Positions 1 through 9,770 of a stretch of DNA of 64,000 bases are shown here, in pieces; positions within the stretch are counted from its first letter, which is position 1, and every line of letters starts with the position of its first letter. The stretch spans positions 1,302,001-1,366,000 of the forward strand of contig JAJQJQ010000025.1 of the NCBI GenBank assembly GCA_028622995.1, in the 5' to 3' direction. The notes below the pieces were generated by a model. The model did no database searches and had not been told where the DNA came from. It was given only the letters and a program-made list of their open reading frames with translations. Source of the DNA: Panagrolaimus kolymaensis. Lineage: Eukaryota; Nematoda; Chromadorea; Rhabditida; Panagrolaimidae. Made by a program: the position numbers and the translations under genes.

Positions 1-540
1 ATATTGTACAGATTTAGGGTTTTTGAATTGCCCTTTTATGAAGAGAGGAAAGAAGGAAAGAGAAAGAATGGTTAAGATTAAATAATTTTAATTGAATAAA
101 ATTATAAGTTGTAAGCTGAAATAATGTTGAAAGAGTAATTTAAGTCACATTTTGTGTGGGATGAAAGAATAAGGTTTATAAACAGTGTGGATGTCGGGTT
201 CTTGGAATTCTTTCGAATTCCAAAGCGGGCATTATTTAAATGAAAATTATAAATTATTGTTATAAGCAGAGTTCACTCAGGAAGTTTTAATTTATAGTGA
301 AAGGAATTTTATAAATGAAATTTTAATTTCCTGGGTTCGAAGATTTATTCCAAAGAGTGGGCTTTTTCAACCTCACATCAATTTGGAAGTAAATCAACAA
401 ATTACAAAAAATAAAAAAGTTTTGTAAAAAAGTCAACACAACATTAAGGTTGTGCAAGAATTGCATTAAAAACAATTACTTGAAGACTTTAGGTTATGAT
501 AGTTAAAGAAATAAAATCAAAAATCAAAATTGTAAATAAA

Positions 541-855
541 TGTCACAACAGCATTAAGGCTGTTAGCTAAGCTTTGCTAATGCAATAACTTAGTTTAATG
601 ACATTGTGAATAAATAAAATTCAACTTAAAAAAAATCACTTTAAAGCGAGATCTTTAAGATTGAATTTTTTTAATTTATTGATTTTTGAATGTTAAAAAA
701 TCAAAAAATATAAATGAATGAATGTCATAACAGCATTAAGGCTGTTAGCTAAGCTTTGCTAATGCAATAACTTAGTTTAATGACATTGGAAATAAATAAA
801 ATTCAACTTAAAAAAAAAAAACACATTAAAGCGAGATCTTTAAGATTGAATTTTT
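541..855. repeat. Two direct subterminal repeats in the PLE unit
   Basis: A unit of about 130 bp beginning TGTCAYAACAGCATTAAGGC occurs at 541-670 and 723-855, with a weaker related piece near 432-470. Each contains a hairpin AACAGC-ATTAAG-GCTGTT and ends in an inverted pair, AATTCAA...TTGAATT. The whole set is repeated in the second tandem copy (about 5577-5890). It lies between the ORF1-like gene and the unit boundary and may serve as a 3' recognition structure. Confidence 0.7.
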
Positions 856-1219
856 ATGGTTTTATTATTTTTGGATGTTTCGGCCCTGAACCCTAAACAT
901 CCTAATTATAAAAGTAAATTTGTATTTTACATTTGTTTGAAAAGGAAACCTGCATCGTTGGGCCTCATCAGTAGAGTTCGATGGTCTAAGGTTTGAAATA
1001 AAATTATAATAAAATTAAAGAGTTTAGTTGAGCGATGATGAAAGTTGAAAAAAAGGGAAAAAGAAATTAGAGAAAAAATAAATTTTTTGAAGATTGAAAA
1101 AAGGAAGTGGTTATTTTTGGCTTTATATGCATAAGAGCAATAATATTTTATCGTTGTTGTTTTGAAGCAATGTTTAGTATCATCCAATAATTGTTAGAAT
1201 TCTAAAGCTAATTCAAGAA

Positions 1220-1938
1220 ATGCCACAGAAGCGACCAATTGAACGTGATATTAATGGTGATGAAGGAATGCATTCAGGAGCCAAAAAGCCTAATTTGGAC
1301 TTGCAGGTATGTTTTATAATTTATATAATTTTCTCATCTTTTTACTTTTTGTTTTTTAGGATCAAATTGATAAATTGTCTTCAGTTGTTAATGTATTGGC
1401 TCCCGTTGTTCATCGATTGGATGCAGATAATTCAAAAGAATTTTTGATGATTTACAATGTTGATTTTGCACTTACAAACAATAGAAAGGATAATCGTAAA
1501 TTATTGCTCAATGGCGTGTTTGAATTACTGGATCATATTTTGGATAAAAATTATTCATCAACCGCTGTTGGATCTCCAGAATATCTTGGTAAAACTGAAA
1601 AGAAATTCATTAAAGTTAAACTTGGTTCGCTATTGGTTAATAATGTTATGGATTCACTTCATCGCCTGAAAACGTTCAAGCCAAAGCTGTTTAAAGTTAA
1701 TGGTCGAATTGATGTTCAACGATGTTTATCAAATAGTTCAATGAAGAAACGGAAGATTGGATTAATTATCAAGCAAGAATTGATCGCTATGTTCAAGGAT
1801 ATGCTACATCAAAAGAAGATTAATGCTATACCTTTTGTTCTGCTTAAAGGTAATACAATTAAAGTAGGAGCTGATGAACCTAAAACTTTTGATATTGTTA
1901 AAGATTTTTATTCAGATATTGCTAATTGTAAATTTTAA
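1220..1938 (+). CDS. ORF1-like nucleic-acid-binding protein, antisense partner in the PLE unit
   Basis: Two exons, 1220-1306 and 1360-1938, joined across a 53-bp GT-AG intron (gtatgt...ttttttag), give 221 aa. The N-terminus is basic (MPQKRPIER), followed by a short coiled-coil-like heptad stretch (about 30-50). The rest resembles LINE ORF1 / Transposase_22-type proteins: IYNVDF near 58, then an IKVKL strand, KLFKVNGRIDVQRCLS, a KKRKIG helix, and a final KGNTIKV strand, which fits an RRM-like fold plus C-terminal domain. This is fold-level pattern recognition, not a database match. The copy at 6253-6971 encodes the same protein. Transcription runs toward the RT gene. Alternatively it could be a captured host gene. 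Confidence 0.6.
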
Positions 1939-2036
1939 CTTTTGTTTAATGCATTTTATCTTGTTTTGTATATTTTGTCTTTGTAAGTAATATTCAAATA
2001 AACTTATGTAACTTTTTGTATTTCTTATTTGTTCAG

Positions 2037-4814
2037 TTAAATGAAGTTAAAGTATTTGTGTTTGTTTAGAACTTTATTCTTGTGTTTTTTGATTGTTTCT
2101 TTATGGTAATTATTGCGTATCAGTAGGTTTTCTAGATTTTCATAGGCGTTTTTAAAGTTATGTTTATTGCTTGAAACTCTCGCTGTTCTTAATGTTTCTC
2201 CCTCGATTATGTTATGTTTATAAACTGTAGGAATATTTGAGCGATAATTTGAGTATCTAAGCACGTCAAAGGTGTATGCGTCAGTTTTATTATATAAATT
2301 GTAGTTGATTCCTTGATTTAATTCAACCGTAATATCGAGGTAATTTGTTTTAAATTCGGATTCATGTGTAGTTTCGAGTGTTAAACTTTCATGGTAAATA
2401 TTATTGGCAATTTTTTGAAAGTCGATATTTTTATGGTTGATTACAATTATGTCGTCCATGTATCTGGATGGAGCAATATTTTTTACAAAAAATTGGTTTT
2501 CTTTATTATGACAGTATTTGTATTCCATCATAGTCAAAGTTAAATCTGCAATTTCAGGTGAAGCGTTATTGCCTTGTGGAATTCCATTGATTTGTTTAAA
2601 AATTATTGTGGCGAATTTTGCATAGCTATTATCAAGTGTTTGAATTAGTAAATCCATGATATCTTCTTTAGTAAAGCAATTTTCCATCCCATTTTCTTTT
2701 GCTTCCCTGAATTGGCAGTAATTATATCCAACTTTTAAATATTCCTTTTTACTGTTTTTAAAGCATAATTCAATTAGGTTGCTTATGTTTTGAATTACAA
2801 CGGTGTGAGGTAAATTAGTAAATAAGTTGTTAAAATCAGCGCAAAATAATTTTAAATTATCTTTTTTTGTTAAATTTTCTATTTTTTCAATGAACTCTTG
2901 ACTGTTTTTTATTGACCAATAATTTTTTAAGCTTGTCCTATTTTCAATAACTTTGCAATAATTTTTTAATTGGTTTTTAAAATGTTTTAATATTTGTTGT
3001 AGTTTTTTTGATAGTTCTTTAATTCCGCTATTACTTGCACCTGTAATAAATCTGAATTTTATTGGGGTTTTATGCAACTTGGGTATTGCGTAAATTTTTG
3101 GAATAACTTTTTCTTTTTCACAATTCATTTTTATTTTTCTGTTTTCGTTAAGTATGCAGCATTTTGTATAAACTTCGTCTAAATTTATTTCGCTTATTTT
3201 ATAAGTGTCATTACCTTTAATATTTTCTTTATCCCATCCTAATTCTTTTTGCAGACTTTCAACGTATAGTTTTTTGCAAGTAAATGCATAGTTATTTGTT
3301 GCTTTATCGGCCGTTGTAATAATAAAATGTTTTTTAATGTTTTCAAGTTCTTTTTTGGCTTTTTGGTTGAAAATTGGTTTATTTTTGTTTAAGTTAAAGA
3401 AAAGAGATTTAGCGAGTTTTTTTATTTCTTTTTTCCAAAGTTTTTCCAATTTTAAGGCTTGTTTGTTAGTGATTTTATATTTTTTAATTAGTTTATTTTG
3501 AAATTGGCAGAAGACTTTATTTATTTCTTCTTCGATTTCTTTTTTTGTTACAATATTTATATCTCTAAATTTAGTACCCATTTTTAGTGTTTTTTTAAGA
3601 TTAAGATTTTTTATAAAGTTAATATCCCCCGTTATGATATGTTTATGGTGGTTATCAAAGTATGGATGTTCTGGTGAACACATACATTTAGAGGTGTTGA
3701 TTTCTTTAACTTGATTTATAGTGAGGTTATTTAAAAATTGGTTGTAATTAAAAACTTTAGTACTGATCGGTGGCAGACATTTTTTAATTATTCTGAACTT
3801 AGCATTGTCGTGTAATATTATTTGGTTTTCTTTTAATATTTTGTTTAAAATTTTTCCAAGTTTAATTTTATCCAGGACTGGATGGATATGAGTTAGACTT
3901 ATGTTTAGAAAATTATTTGTTACCATTCTAGATTTCTTATCATTAGTTTTAAAACTTAATAGTTTTAAATCGTTTTTTTTAAATGTCAAAGTATTTTCGT
4001 CTTTAGTTAATTTATTTTTAATATTTTTGGAGGTGTTGTAATAAAGTTGGAATAATTCGTTTGTTTCAGCTGTGATGATTTTATTTTTTATTTCGGTTGA
4101 GCTAGTATTATTTAACTTCTTTTTTCGTTTTCTGTTATTGCCTCTTGTGTTTTTTATTCGTGGAAAGTTGAAATTAAAATATGGCAATTTATCTAATTTT
4201 TCTTTTATTAAAGATAAATTTGTTAGGTTTCCTATAGCCTTAATATTGTCGTTTAATCCATATGGATATGCAGTCATTAAAAGTCTGATCCATGTTTCTT
4301 CGGTATTTAAGCGAGTTTGTCTATCTTCTAAATCAATATTATCCAGGACATCTATTTCAAAATCATTATTTTCATGATTTATAAAATGTTGGCATAAGAC
4401 AGTTTTTTCAGTTCCATTTTTGATGTTATTTAAATGTTCGCTAATTCTTTGTTTTAATTTTCTTTTTGTTTCTCCTACATATTGCTTTTTGCATATTTTA
4501 CAAGTTAAGAGATAAACTAAATTATTTGAACAGCAATTAAATTTATTGGTTTTACAGGTTAAATATTTATCTTTAGTTACGCTGCTTTCAACAAAATTAC
4601 GATTATTTAATCTAGGACATACTTTACAGTTTTTCTTTTTACACTTGTATCCTTCTTGATCTGTAGTTTTAAATGGTTTTATGATTCTTTTTCTTCTTTC
4701 CTTTGATATAGTTGTTATGTAATTTTTATAAAAGTTAAAAGGTTTCGAAATTAGAGTTTTTTTAAACCAATTGGGATGACCCTCCTGGCGGCGGTTTCTC
4801 CACCAAGACGGCAC
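2037..4814 (-). CDS. PLE reverse transcriptase with N-terminal GIY-YIG nuclease
   Basis: A 925-residue uninterrupted ORF. Residues about 58-67 hold a cysteine pair (NCKVCP). The nuclease core follows: VYLLTCKICKKQYVGET near 100-116, then R and H in KQRISEH, and PYGLND near 184-189. The RT lies in the C-terminal half: KLHKTP near 579, motif A FCADFNN near 657, motif B GIPQGNNAS near 744, catalytic YMDD at 785-788. It should nick DNA and reverse-transcribe element RNA. There is no in-frame ATG before residue 180: the frame opens at a TAA near 4870 and 4814 is GTG. Initiation therefore uses a non-AUG codon or an unseen upstream exon. It converges with the plus-strand gene ending at 1938, about 100 bp away. 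Confidence 0.9.
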   Translation of the reverse strand: MPSWWRNRRQEGHPNWFKKTLISKPFNFYKNYITTISKERRKRIIKPFKTTDQEGYKCKKKNCKVCPRLNNRNFVESSVTKDKYLTCKTNKFNCCSNNLVYLLTCKICKKQYVGETKRKLKQRISEHLNNIKNGTEKTVLCQHFINHENNDFEIDVLDNIDLEDRQTRLNTEETWIRLLMTAYPYGLNDNIKAIGNLTNLSLIKEKLDKLPYFNFNFPRIKNTRGNNRKRKKKLNNTSSTEIKNKIITAETNELFQLYYNTSKNIKNKLTKDENTLTFKKNDLKLLSFKTNDKKSRMVTNNFLNISLTHIHPVLDKIKLGKILNKILKENQIILHDNAKFRIIKKCLPPISTKVFNYNQFLNNLTINQVKEINTSKCMCSPEHPYFDNHHKHIITGDINFIKNLNLKKTLKMGTKFRDINIVTKKEIEEEINKVFCQFQNKLIKKYKITNKQALKLEKLWKKEIKKLAKSLFFNLNKNKPIFNQKAKKELENIKKHFIITTADKATNNYAFTCKKLYVESLQKELGWDKENIKGNDTYKISEINLDEVYTKCCILNENRKIKMNCEKEKVIPKIYAIPKLHKTPIKFRFITGASNSGIKELSKKLQQILKHFKNQLKNYCKVIENRTSLKNYWSIKNSQEFIEKIENLTKKDNLKLFCADFNNLFTNLPHTVVIQNISNLIELCFKNSKKEYLKVGYNYCQFREAKENGMENCFTKEDIMDLLIQTLDNSYAKFATIIFKQINGIPQGNNASPEIADLTLTMMEYKYCHNKENQFFVKNIAPSRYMDDIIVINHKNIDFQKIANNIYHESLTLETTHESEFKTNYLDITVELNQGINYNLYNKTDAYTFDVLRYSNYRSNIPTVYKHNIIEGETLRTARVSSNKHNFKNAYENLENLLIRNNYHKETIKKHKNKVLNKHKYFNFI

Positions 4815-4965
4815 GAGATGTGTTTTAGAGAGCGGCCTCTCTCGGTACAGGCATGAAAACCGTATTTTTTACAACTGCTGGCAGCATGGTCAGATCCCTC
4901 CCGTCCGGATCTCCACTTTTATCACTCAAAGGCAGTTGAACGGTTCACGTTGAATCCGTTTAATA
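4815..4965 (-). other. GC-rich leader upstream of the PLE ORF
   Basis: In a surrounding of about 25% GC this block is near 50% GC. On the minus strand it holds a short upstream ORF (ATG at about 4852, nine codons to TAA), an inverted repeat GAGAG-CGGC-CTCTC and a six-base-pair hairpin AGATCC/GGATCT around 4895-4915. It sits where a PLE 5' UTR or internal promoter would be. It is missing from the truncated copy at 5037-7976. Confidence 0.5.
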
Positions 4966-6252
4966 AACCATATTTGAATAATTTTGTAAGTTATAACTAA
5001 TTTCGAAGAAAGAATAAGAAGGAAATTATTAAATATATATTGTACAGATTTAGGGTTTTTGAATTGCCCTTTTATGAAGAGAGGAAAGAAGGAAAGAGAA
5101 AGAATGGTTAAGATTAAATAATTTTAATTGAATAAAATTATAAGTTGTAAGCTGAAATAATGTTGAAAGAGTAATTTAAGTCACATTTTGTGTGGGATGA
5201 AAGAATAAGGTTTATAAACAGTGTGGATGTCGGGTTCTTGGAATTCTTTCGAATTCCAAAGCGGGCATTATTTAAATGAAAATTATAAATTATTGTTATA
5301 AGCAGAGTTCACTCAGGAAGTTTTAATTTATAGTGAAAGGAATTTTATAAATGAAATTTTAATTTCCTGGGTTCGAAGATTTATTCCAAAGAGTGGGCTT
5401 TTTCAACCTCACATCAATTTGGAAGTAAATCAACAAATTACAAAAAATAAAAAAGTTTTGTAAAAAAGTCAACACAACATTAAGGTTGTGCAAGAATTGC
5501 ATTAAAAACAATTACTTGAAGACTTTAGGTTATGATAGTTAAAGAAATAAAATCAAAAATCAAAATTGTAAATAAATGTCACAACAGCATTAAGGCTGTT
5601 AGCTAAGCTTTGCTAATGCAATAACTTAGTTTAATGACATTGTGAATAAATAAAATTCAACTTAAAAAAAATCACTTTAAAGCGAGATCTTTAAGATTGA
5701 ATTTTTTTAATTTATTGATTTTTGAATGTTAAAAAATCAAAAAATATAAATGAATGAATGTCATAACAGCATTAAGGCTGTTAGCTAAGCTTTGCTAATG
5801 CAATAACTTAGTTTAATGACATTGGAAATAAATAAAATTCAACTTAAAAAAAAACACATTAAAGCGAGATCTTTAAGATTGAATTTTTATGGTTTTATTA
5901 TTTTTGGATGTTTCGGCCCTGAACCCTAAACATCCTAATTATAAAAGTAAATTTGTATTTTACATTTGTTTGAAAAGGAAACCTGCATCGTTGGGCCTCA
6001 TCAGTAGAGTTCGATGGTCTAAGGTTTGAAATAAAATTATAATAAAATTAAAGAGTTTAGTTGAGCGATGATGAAAGTTGAAAAAAAGGGAAAAAGAAAT
6101 TAGAGAAAAAATAAATTTTTTGAAGATTGAAAAAAGGAAGTGGTTATTTTTGGCTTTATATGCATAAGAGCAATAATATTTTATCGTTGTTGTTTTGAAG
6201 CAATGTTTAGTATCATCCAATAATTGTTAGAATTCTAAAGCTAATTCAAGAA

Positions 6253-6971
6253 ATGCCACAGAAGCGACCAATTGAACGTGATATTAATGGTGATGAAGGA
6301 ATGCATTCAGGAGCCAAAAAGCCTAATTTGGACTTGCAGGTATGTTTTATAATTTATATAATTTTCTCATCTTTTTACTTTTTGTTTTTTAGGATCAAAT
6401 TGATAAATTGTCTTCAGTTGTTAATGTATTGGCTCCCGTTGTTCATCGATTGGATGCAGATAATTCAAAAGAATTTTTGATGATTTACAATGTTGATTTT
6501 GCACTTACAAACAATAGAAAGGATAATCGTAAATTATTGCTCAATGGCGTGTTTGAATTACTGGATCATATTTTGGATAAAAATTATTCATCAACCGCTG
6601 TTGGATCTCCAGAATATCTTGGTAAAACTGAAAAGAAATTCATTAAAGTTAAACTTGGTTCGCTATTGGTTAATAATGTTATGGATTCACTTCATCGCCT
6701 GAAAACGTTCAAGCCAAAGCTGTTTAAAGTTAATGGTCGAATTGATGTTCAACGATGTTTATCAAATAGTTCAATGAAGAAACGGAAGATTGGATTAATT
6801 ATCAAGCAAGAATTGATCGCTATGTTCAAGGATATGCTACATCAAAAGAAGATTAATGCTATACCTTTTGTTCTGCTTAAAGGTAATACAATTAAAGTAG
6901 GAGCTGATGAACCTAAAACTTTTGATATTGTTAAAGATTTTTATTCAGATATTGCTAATTGTAAATTTTAA
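6253..6971 (+). CDS. ORF1-like protein, second copy
   Basis: Same two exons (6253-6339 and 6393-6971) and same 221-aa product as 1220-1938. Both copies are open and share the intron, so either could be expressed. Identity of coding and intron sequence points to very recent duplication of the whole tandem unit rather than selection on the protein alone. Confidence 0.6.
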
Positions 6972-7069
6972 CTTTTGTTTAATGCATTTTATCTTGTTTT
7001 GTATATTTTGTCTTTGTAAGTAATATTCAAATAAACTTATGTAACTTTTTGTATTTCTTATTTGTTCAG

Positions 7070-7976
7070 TTAAATGAAGTTAAAGTATTTGTGTTTGTTT
7101 AGAACTTTATTCTTGTGTTTTTTGATTGTTTCTTTATGGTAATTATTGCGTATCAGTAGGTTTTCTAGATTTTCATAGGCGTTTTTAAAGTTATGTTTAT
7201 TGCTTGAAACTCTCGCTGTTCTTAATGTTTCTCCCTCGATTATGTTATGTTTATAAACTGTAGGAATATTTGAGCGATAATTTGAGTATCTAAGCACGTC
7301 AAAGGTGTATGCGTCAGTTTTATTATATAAATTGTAGTTGATTCCTTGATTTAATTCAACCGTAATATCGAGGTAATTTGTTTTAAATTCGGATTCATGT
7401 GTAGTTTCGAGTGTTAAACTTTCATGGTAAATATTATTGGCAATTTTTTGAAAGTCGATATTTTTATGGTTGATTACAATTATGTCGTCCATGTATCTGG
7501 ATGGAGCAATATTTTTTACAAAAAATTGGTTTTCTTTATTATGACAGTATTTGTATTCCATCATAGTCAAAGTTAAATCTGCAATTTCAGGTGAAGCGTT
7601 ATTGCCTTGTGGAATTCCATTGATTTGTTTAAAAATTATTGTGGCGAATTTTGCATAGCTATTATCAAGTGTTTGAATTAGTAAATCCATGATATCTTCT
7701 TTAGTAAAGCAATTTTCCATCCCATTTTCTTTTGCTTCCCTGAATTGGCAGTAATTATATCCAACTTTTAAATATTCCTTTTTACTGTTTTTAAAGCATA
7801 ATTCAATTAGGTTGCTTATGTTTTGAATTACAACGGTGTGAGGTAAATTAGTAAATAAGTTGTTAAAATCAGCGCAAAATAATTTTAAATTATCTTTTTT
7901 TGTTAAATTTTCTATTTTTTCAATGAACTCTTGACTGTTTTTTATTGACCAATAATTTTTTAAGCTTGTCCTATTT
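7070..7976 (-). pseudogene. PLE reverse transcriptase, C-terminal fragment
   Basis: Corresponds to about residues 624-925 of the full RT, starting just before NRTSLKNYW and keeping motifs A, B and YMDD to the normal stop. The GIY-YIG domain and RT fingers are missing. The open frame runs on past 7976 into host DNA for about 39 codons to give a 340-aa ORF, but those extra residues come from antisense of the neighbouring glycine-rich exon and are not meaningful. Confidence 0.85.
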
Positions 7977-8011
7977 CCAAAACAAATGACTTGTAAATTA
8001 AAAAGTTTTAG

Positions 8012-8632
8012 AATCGTCTGCTCCACCACCGTATTCTGCCGGCAATGGTCTAGGAAATCAAGGTGGCAGTTTTCAATCCTATCCTCCGCCACCGACTAAT
8101 GGTTTCAATTATCCATCTGATGGTCGCATTGGCAATGGCGGAGGTTACGGTGGCGGTAATGGTGGCACGACCGTCGTTGTTAATGGCGGCGGCGGTGGTT
8201 ATGACAATAGTGGTCCAGGTTTTGGAACTGGAATGCTCACTGGAGCTTTAATGGGTTATGGACTTGGAAGTTGTTATTTTCCAACGCCTGGTTTTGGCTT
8301 TGGAGCTTTTGGACCTCATTTTGGAGGAATGGGTGGAGGTTATATTTCGGTAAAAATTATAAATTTTTTTTGCCTCGATTTTTATGTCTAATTTTTAGGA
8401 CAATGATACCACAGTCAATAATTATTATAATGGTGAAAATGGAGCTGGAGGAAACCCAGGAGATACCGGCACTGGCTATCAAGGTGGTGGTACTGATAAT
8501 GGAGGCTATGATGGAGGTGGTGGTGGTGGATTTGAAACTGGAGCAGGAGATTTTGGTGGAACTGATTTTGGCGATATTGGTGGAAGTGATTTCGGTGGCG
8601 GCGGAGACTTTGGGGGTGGAGGAGATTTTTAA
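8012..8632 (+). pseudogene. Glycine-rich protein gene, 5' end cut off by PLE insertion
   Basis: Exons 8012-8349 and 8399-8632 are joined in frame by a 49-bp intron. The first visible exon starts after a normal acceptor (aaaaagttttag), so at least one upstream exon is missing. The product is about 190 residues: a Pro/Asn/Gly N-terminal stretch, repeated GGG/GGY runs, a central hydrophobic GMLTGALMGYGLG segment, and a C-terminal tail of GDFGG-type repeats. It could be a membrane-anchored or cuticle-like protein; function is unknown. The PLE junction lies 35 bp upstream, inside the intron. Missing exons may lie left of the window if the PLE only enlarged the intron, or be gone. Confidence 0.6.
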
Positions 8633-9770
8633 ATAATCTACATAATCCATATTTATCGCTGCCCATAATAAACTTTTCTAATTTTACGACTGTGGTTGGC
8701 TCATACTTTGCTAAATTTTATTTTTCGTTTTCTTCACCACGAATCATATACTTGATTTTCTTTAAATATCGTTAAGATTGTTTATGTTTATTCATCTTTG
8801 TTTGTTCGAAATATTATCCACTTCCCACTTAAAGGACTTTTTATTTTTTAAAGATATCCACTTGTAATAAAAGCATAATTAAACTAAAAAGAAAAACAAA
8901 AAAAAGCATTTTAAAATATTCAAATCAATAGCTTAGAAATTTTTTATAAAAACCTTAATCTGTTTTCTTTTTTTGCTAGTGTGAAAAGAAAACAGAAAAG
9001 AAGGCAAAACAAAAAGCAGCAAAAATGTTTTGCTAAAGAAGACTTTATTGATTTTTTGCCGATAAATTTTTTTTCTTTATTTGCTTTATTCGGTGTATAT
9101 GTTTTGATTGAAATGTCATTCTTTTAGAAATATAAATTGAAAAAAAAACTAGCGCGGTAAATGTTTAACTTATGAATTTGTTTACTTAAAAAGATTTCAC
9201 ATTAAAGCAAACTTGGCCATGCGAAATTAACAAATTAAAAATTTGATTTTATTATTTTTAGTTTGATGCACCACCAAAAATACATTGTTTTAATGATTCT
9301 ATTAAATCTTGTGAAGAGGCTTTTTTAATGAAGATGATACTATATTTAAAAAATATTGTTTTCACCCTTCTAAATTTGATGAATGATTCTTGTTTTATAA
9401 CTTTAATTAATTACGCAATGCTGCAAAGTTCAGTCATGCATATTTATTTTTTGTTTTTTTTGGCATCAATAAACGCGAAAAAATGATACTATAATAGAAT
9501 TTAAATTTATTTAAAGACCAAGAGCAAGAATTTAAAAAAGGCAGAAGTGTACATTTATTAAAAGCTAAAAAATTAAATAAAACTCCAAAATTTTCAAATA
9601 AAATTACCATAAAAAAATTATTCTAAATTTGTATTGGTTTTTGGTTCTTCAAAAAGTCAACGACTTAGTTATTCAAAAAAGCTGAAACATCTGTTTCTTG
9701 ATGCTATTTTAGCTTAAAAATTTCAAACCAAGTCTGGGCTAAATAAAACTTTTTTTCTTTATACCAAAAT
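8633..9770. other. Intergenic, AT-rich
   Basis: No open frame with coding character, no RNA gene and no long repeat seen. It contains the polyadenylation region of the glycine-rich gene and the upstream region of the receptor gene. Confidence 0.6.

Larger units (their letters stand above)
1..5036 (-). mobile_element. Penelope-like retroelement, complete tandem unit
   Basis: Positions 1-2943 recur almost identically at 5037-7976, so the repeat period is 5036 bp (5033 after a shorter A-run near 820). On the minus strand the unit holds a GIY-YIG plus reverse transcriptase ORF (4814-2037). On the plus strand it holds a spliced ORF1-like gene (1220-1938) in the element's 3' third. Head-to-tail copies with a 5'-truncated upstream copy are characteristic of Penelope-like elements, where the upstream partial copy acts as a pseudo-LTR. 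The left end lies outside the window, so the true 3' terminus and target duplication cannot be read. N-terminal placement of GIY-YIG matches the permuted Chlamys/Naiad-type clades rather than classic Penelope. Confidence 0.85.
5037..7976 (-). mobile_element. 5'-truncated second PLE copy
   Basis: Matches 1-2943 almost base for base, with only a three-base change in an A-run visible by eye. It carries the entire 3' part (repeats, ORF1-like gene, C-terminal RT) but ends at 7976 inside the RT region, where sequence changes to host DNA (copy 1 continues ttcaataac, copy 2 reads ccaaaac). Truncation is at the element's own 5' end, as expected from incomplete reverse transcription. Confidence 0.85.

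Noticed and set aside
950..990. Hammerhead ribozyme core on the minus strand (CTGATGAGG...)
   Set aside because: The required GAAA and a closing stem III/cleavage triplet are absent; the downstream sequence reads GGTTTCC instead.
927..1187. 86-codon minus-strand frame, repeated at 5960-6220
   Set aside because: It lies over the promoter region of the ORF1-like gene. Composition is Phe/Ile/Lys-rich, it has no domain, and its repetition only reflects the tandem PLE units.
4885..4925. HDV-like ribozyme (GGCAGCATGGTC then hairpin AGATCC...GGATCT)
   Set aside because: The 5' strand of P1 has no complementary partner after the hairpin, so the nested pseudoknot cannot form.
8357..8666. Ser/Thr- and His-rich minus-strand frames
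   Set aside because: Antisense of the glycine-rich exons; codon bias of GGN repeats produces them.
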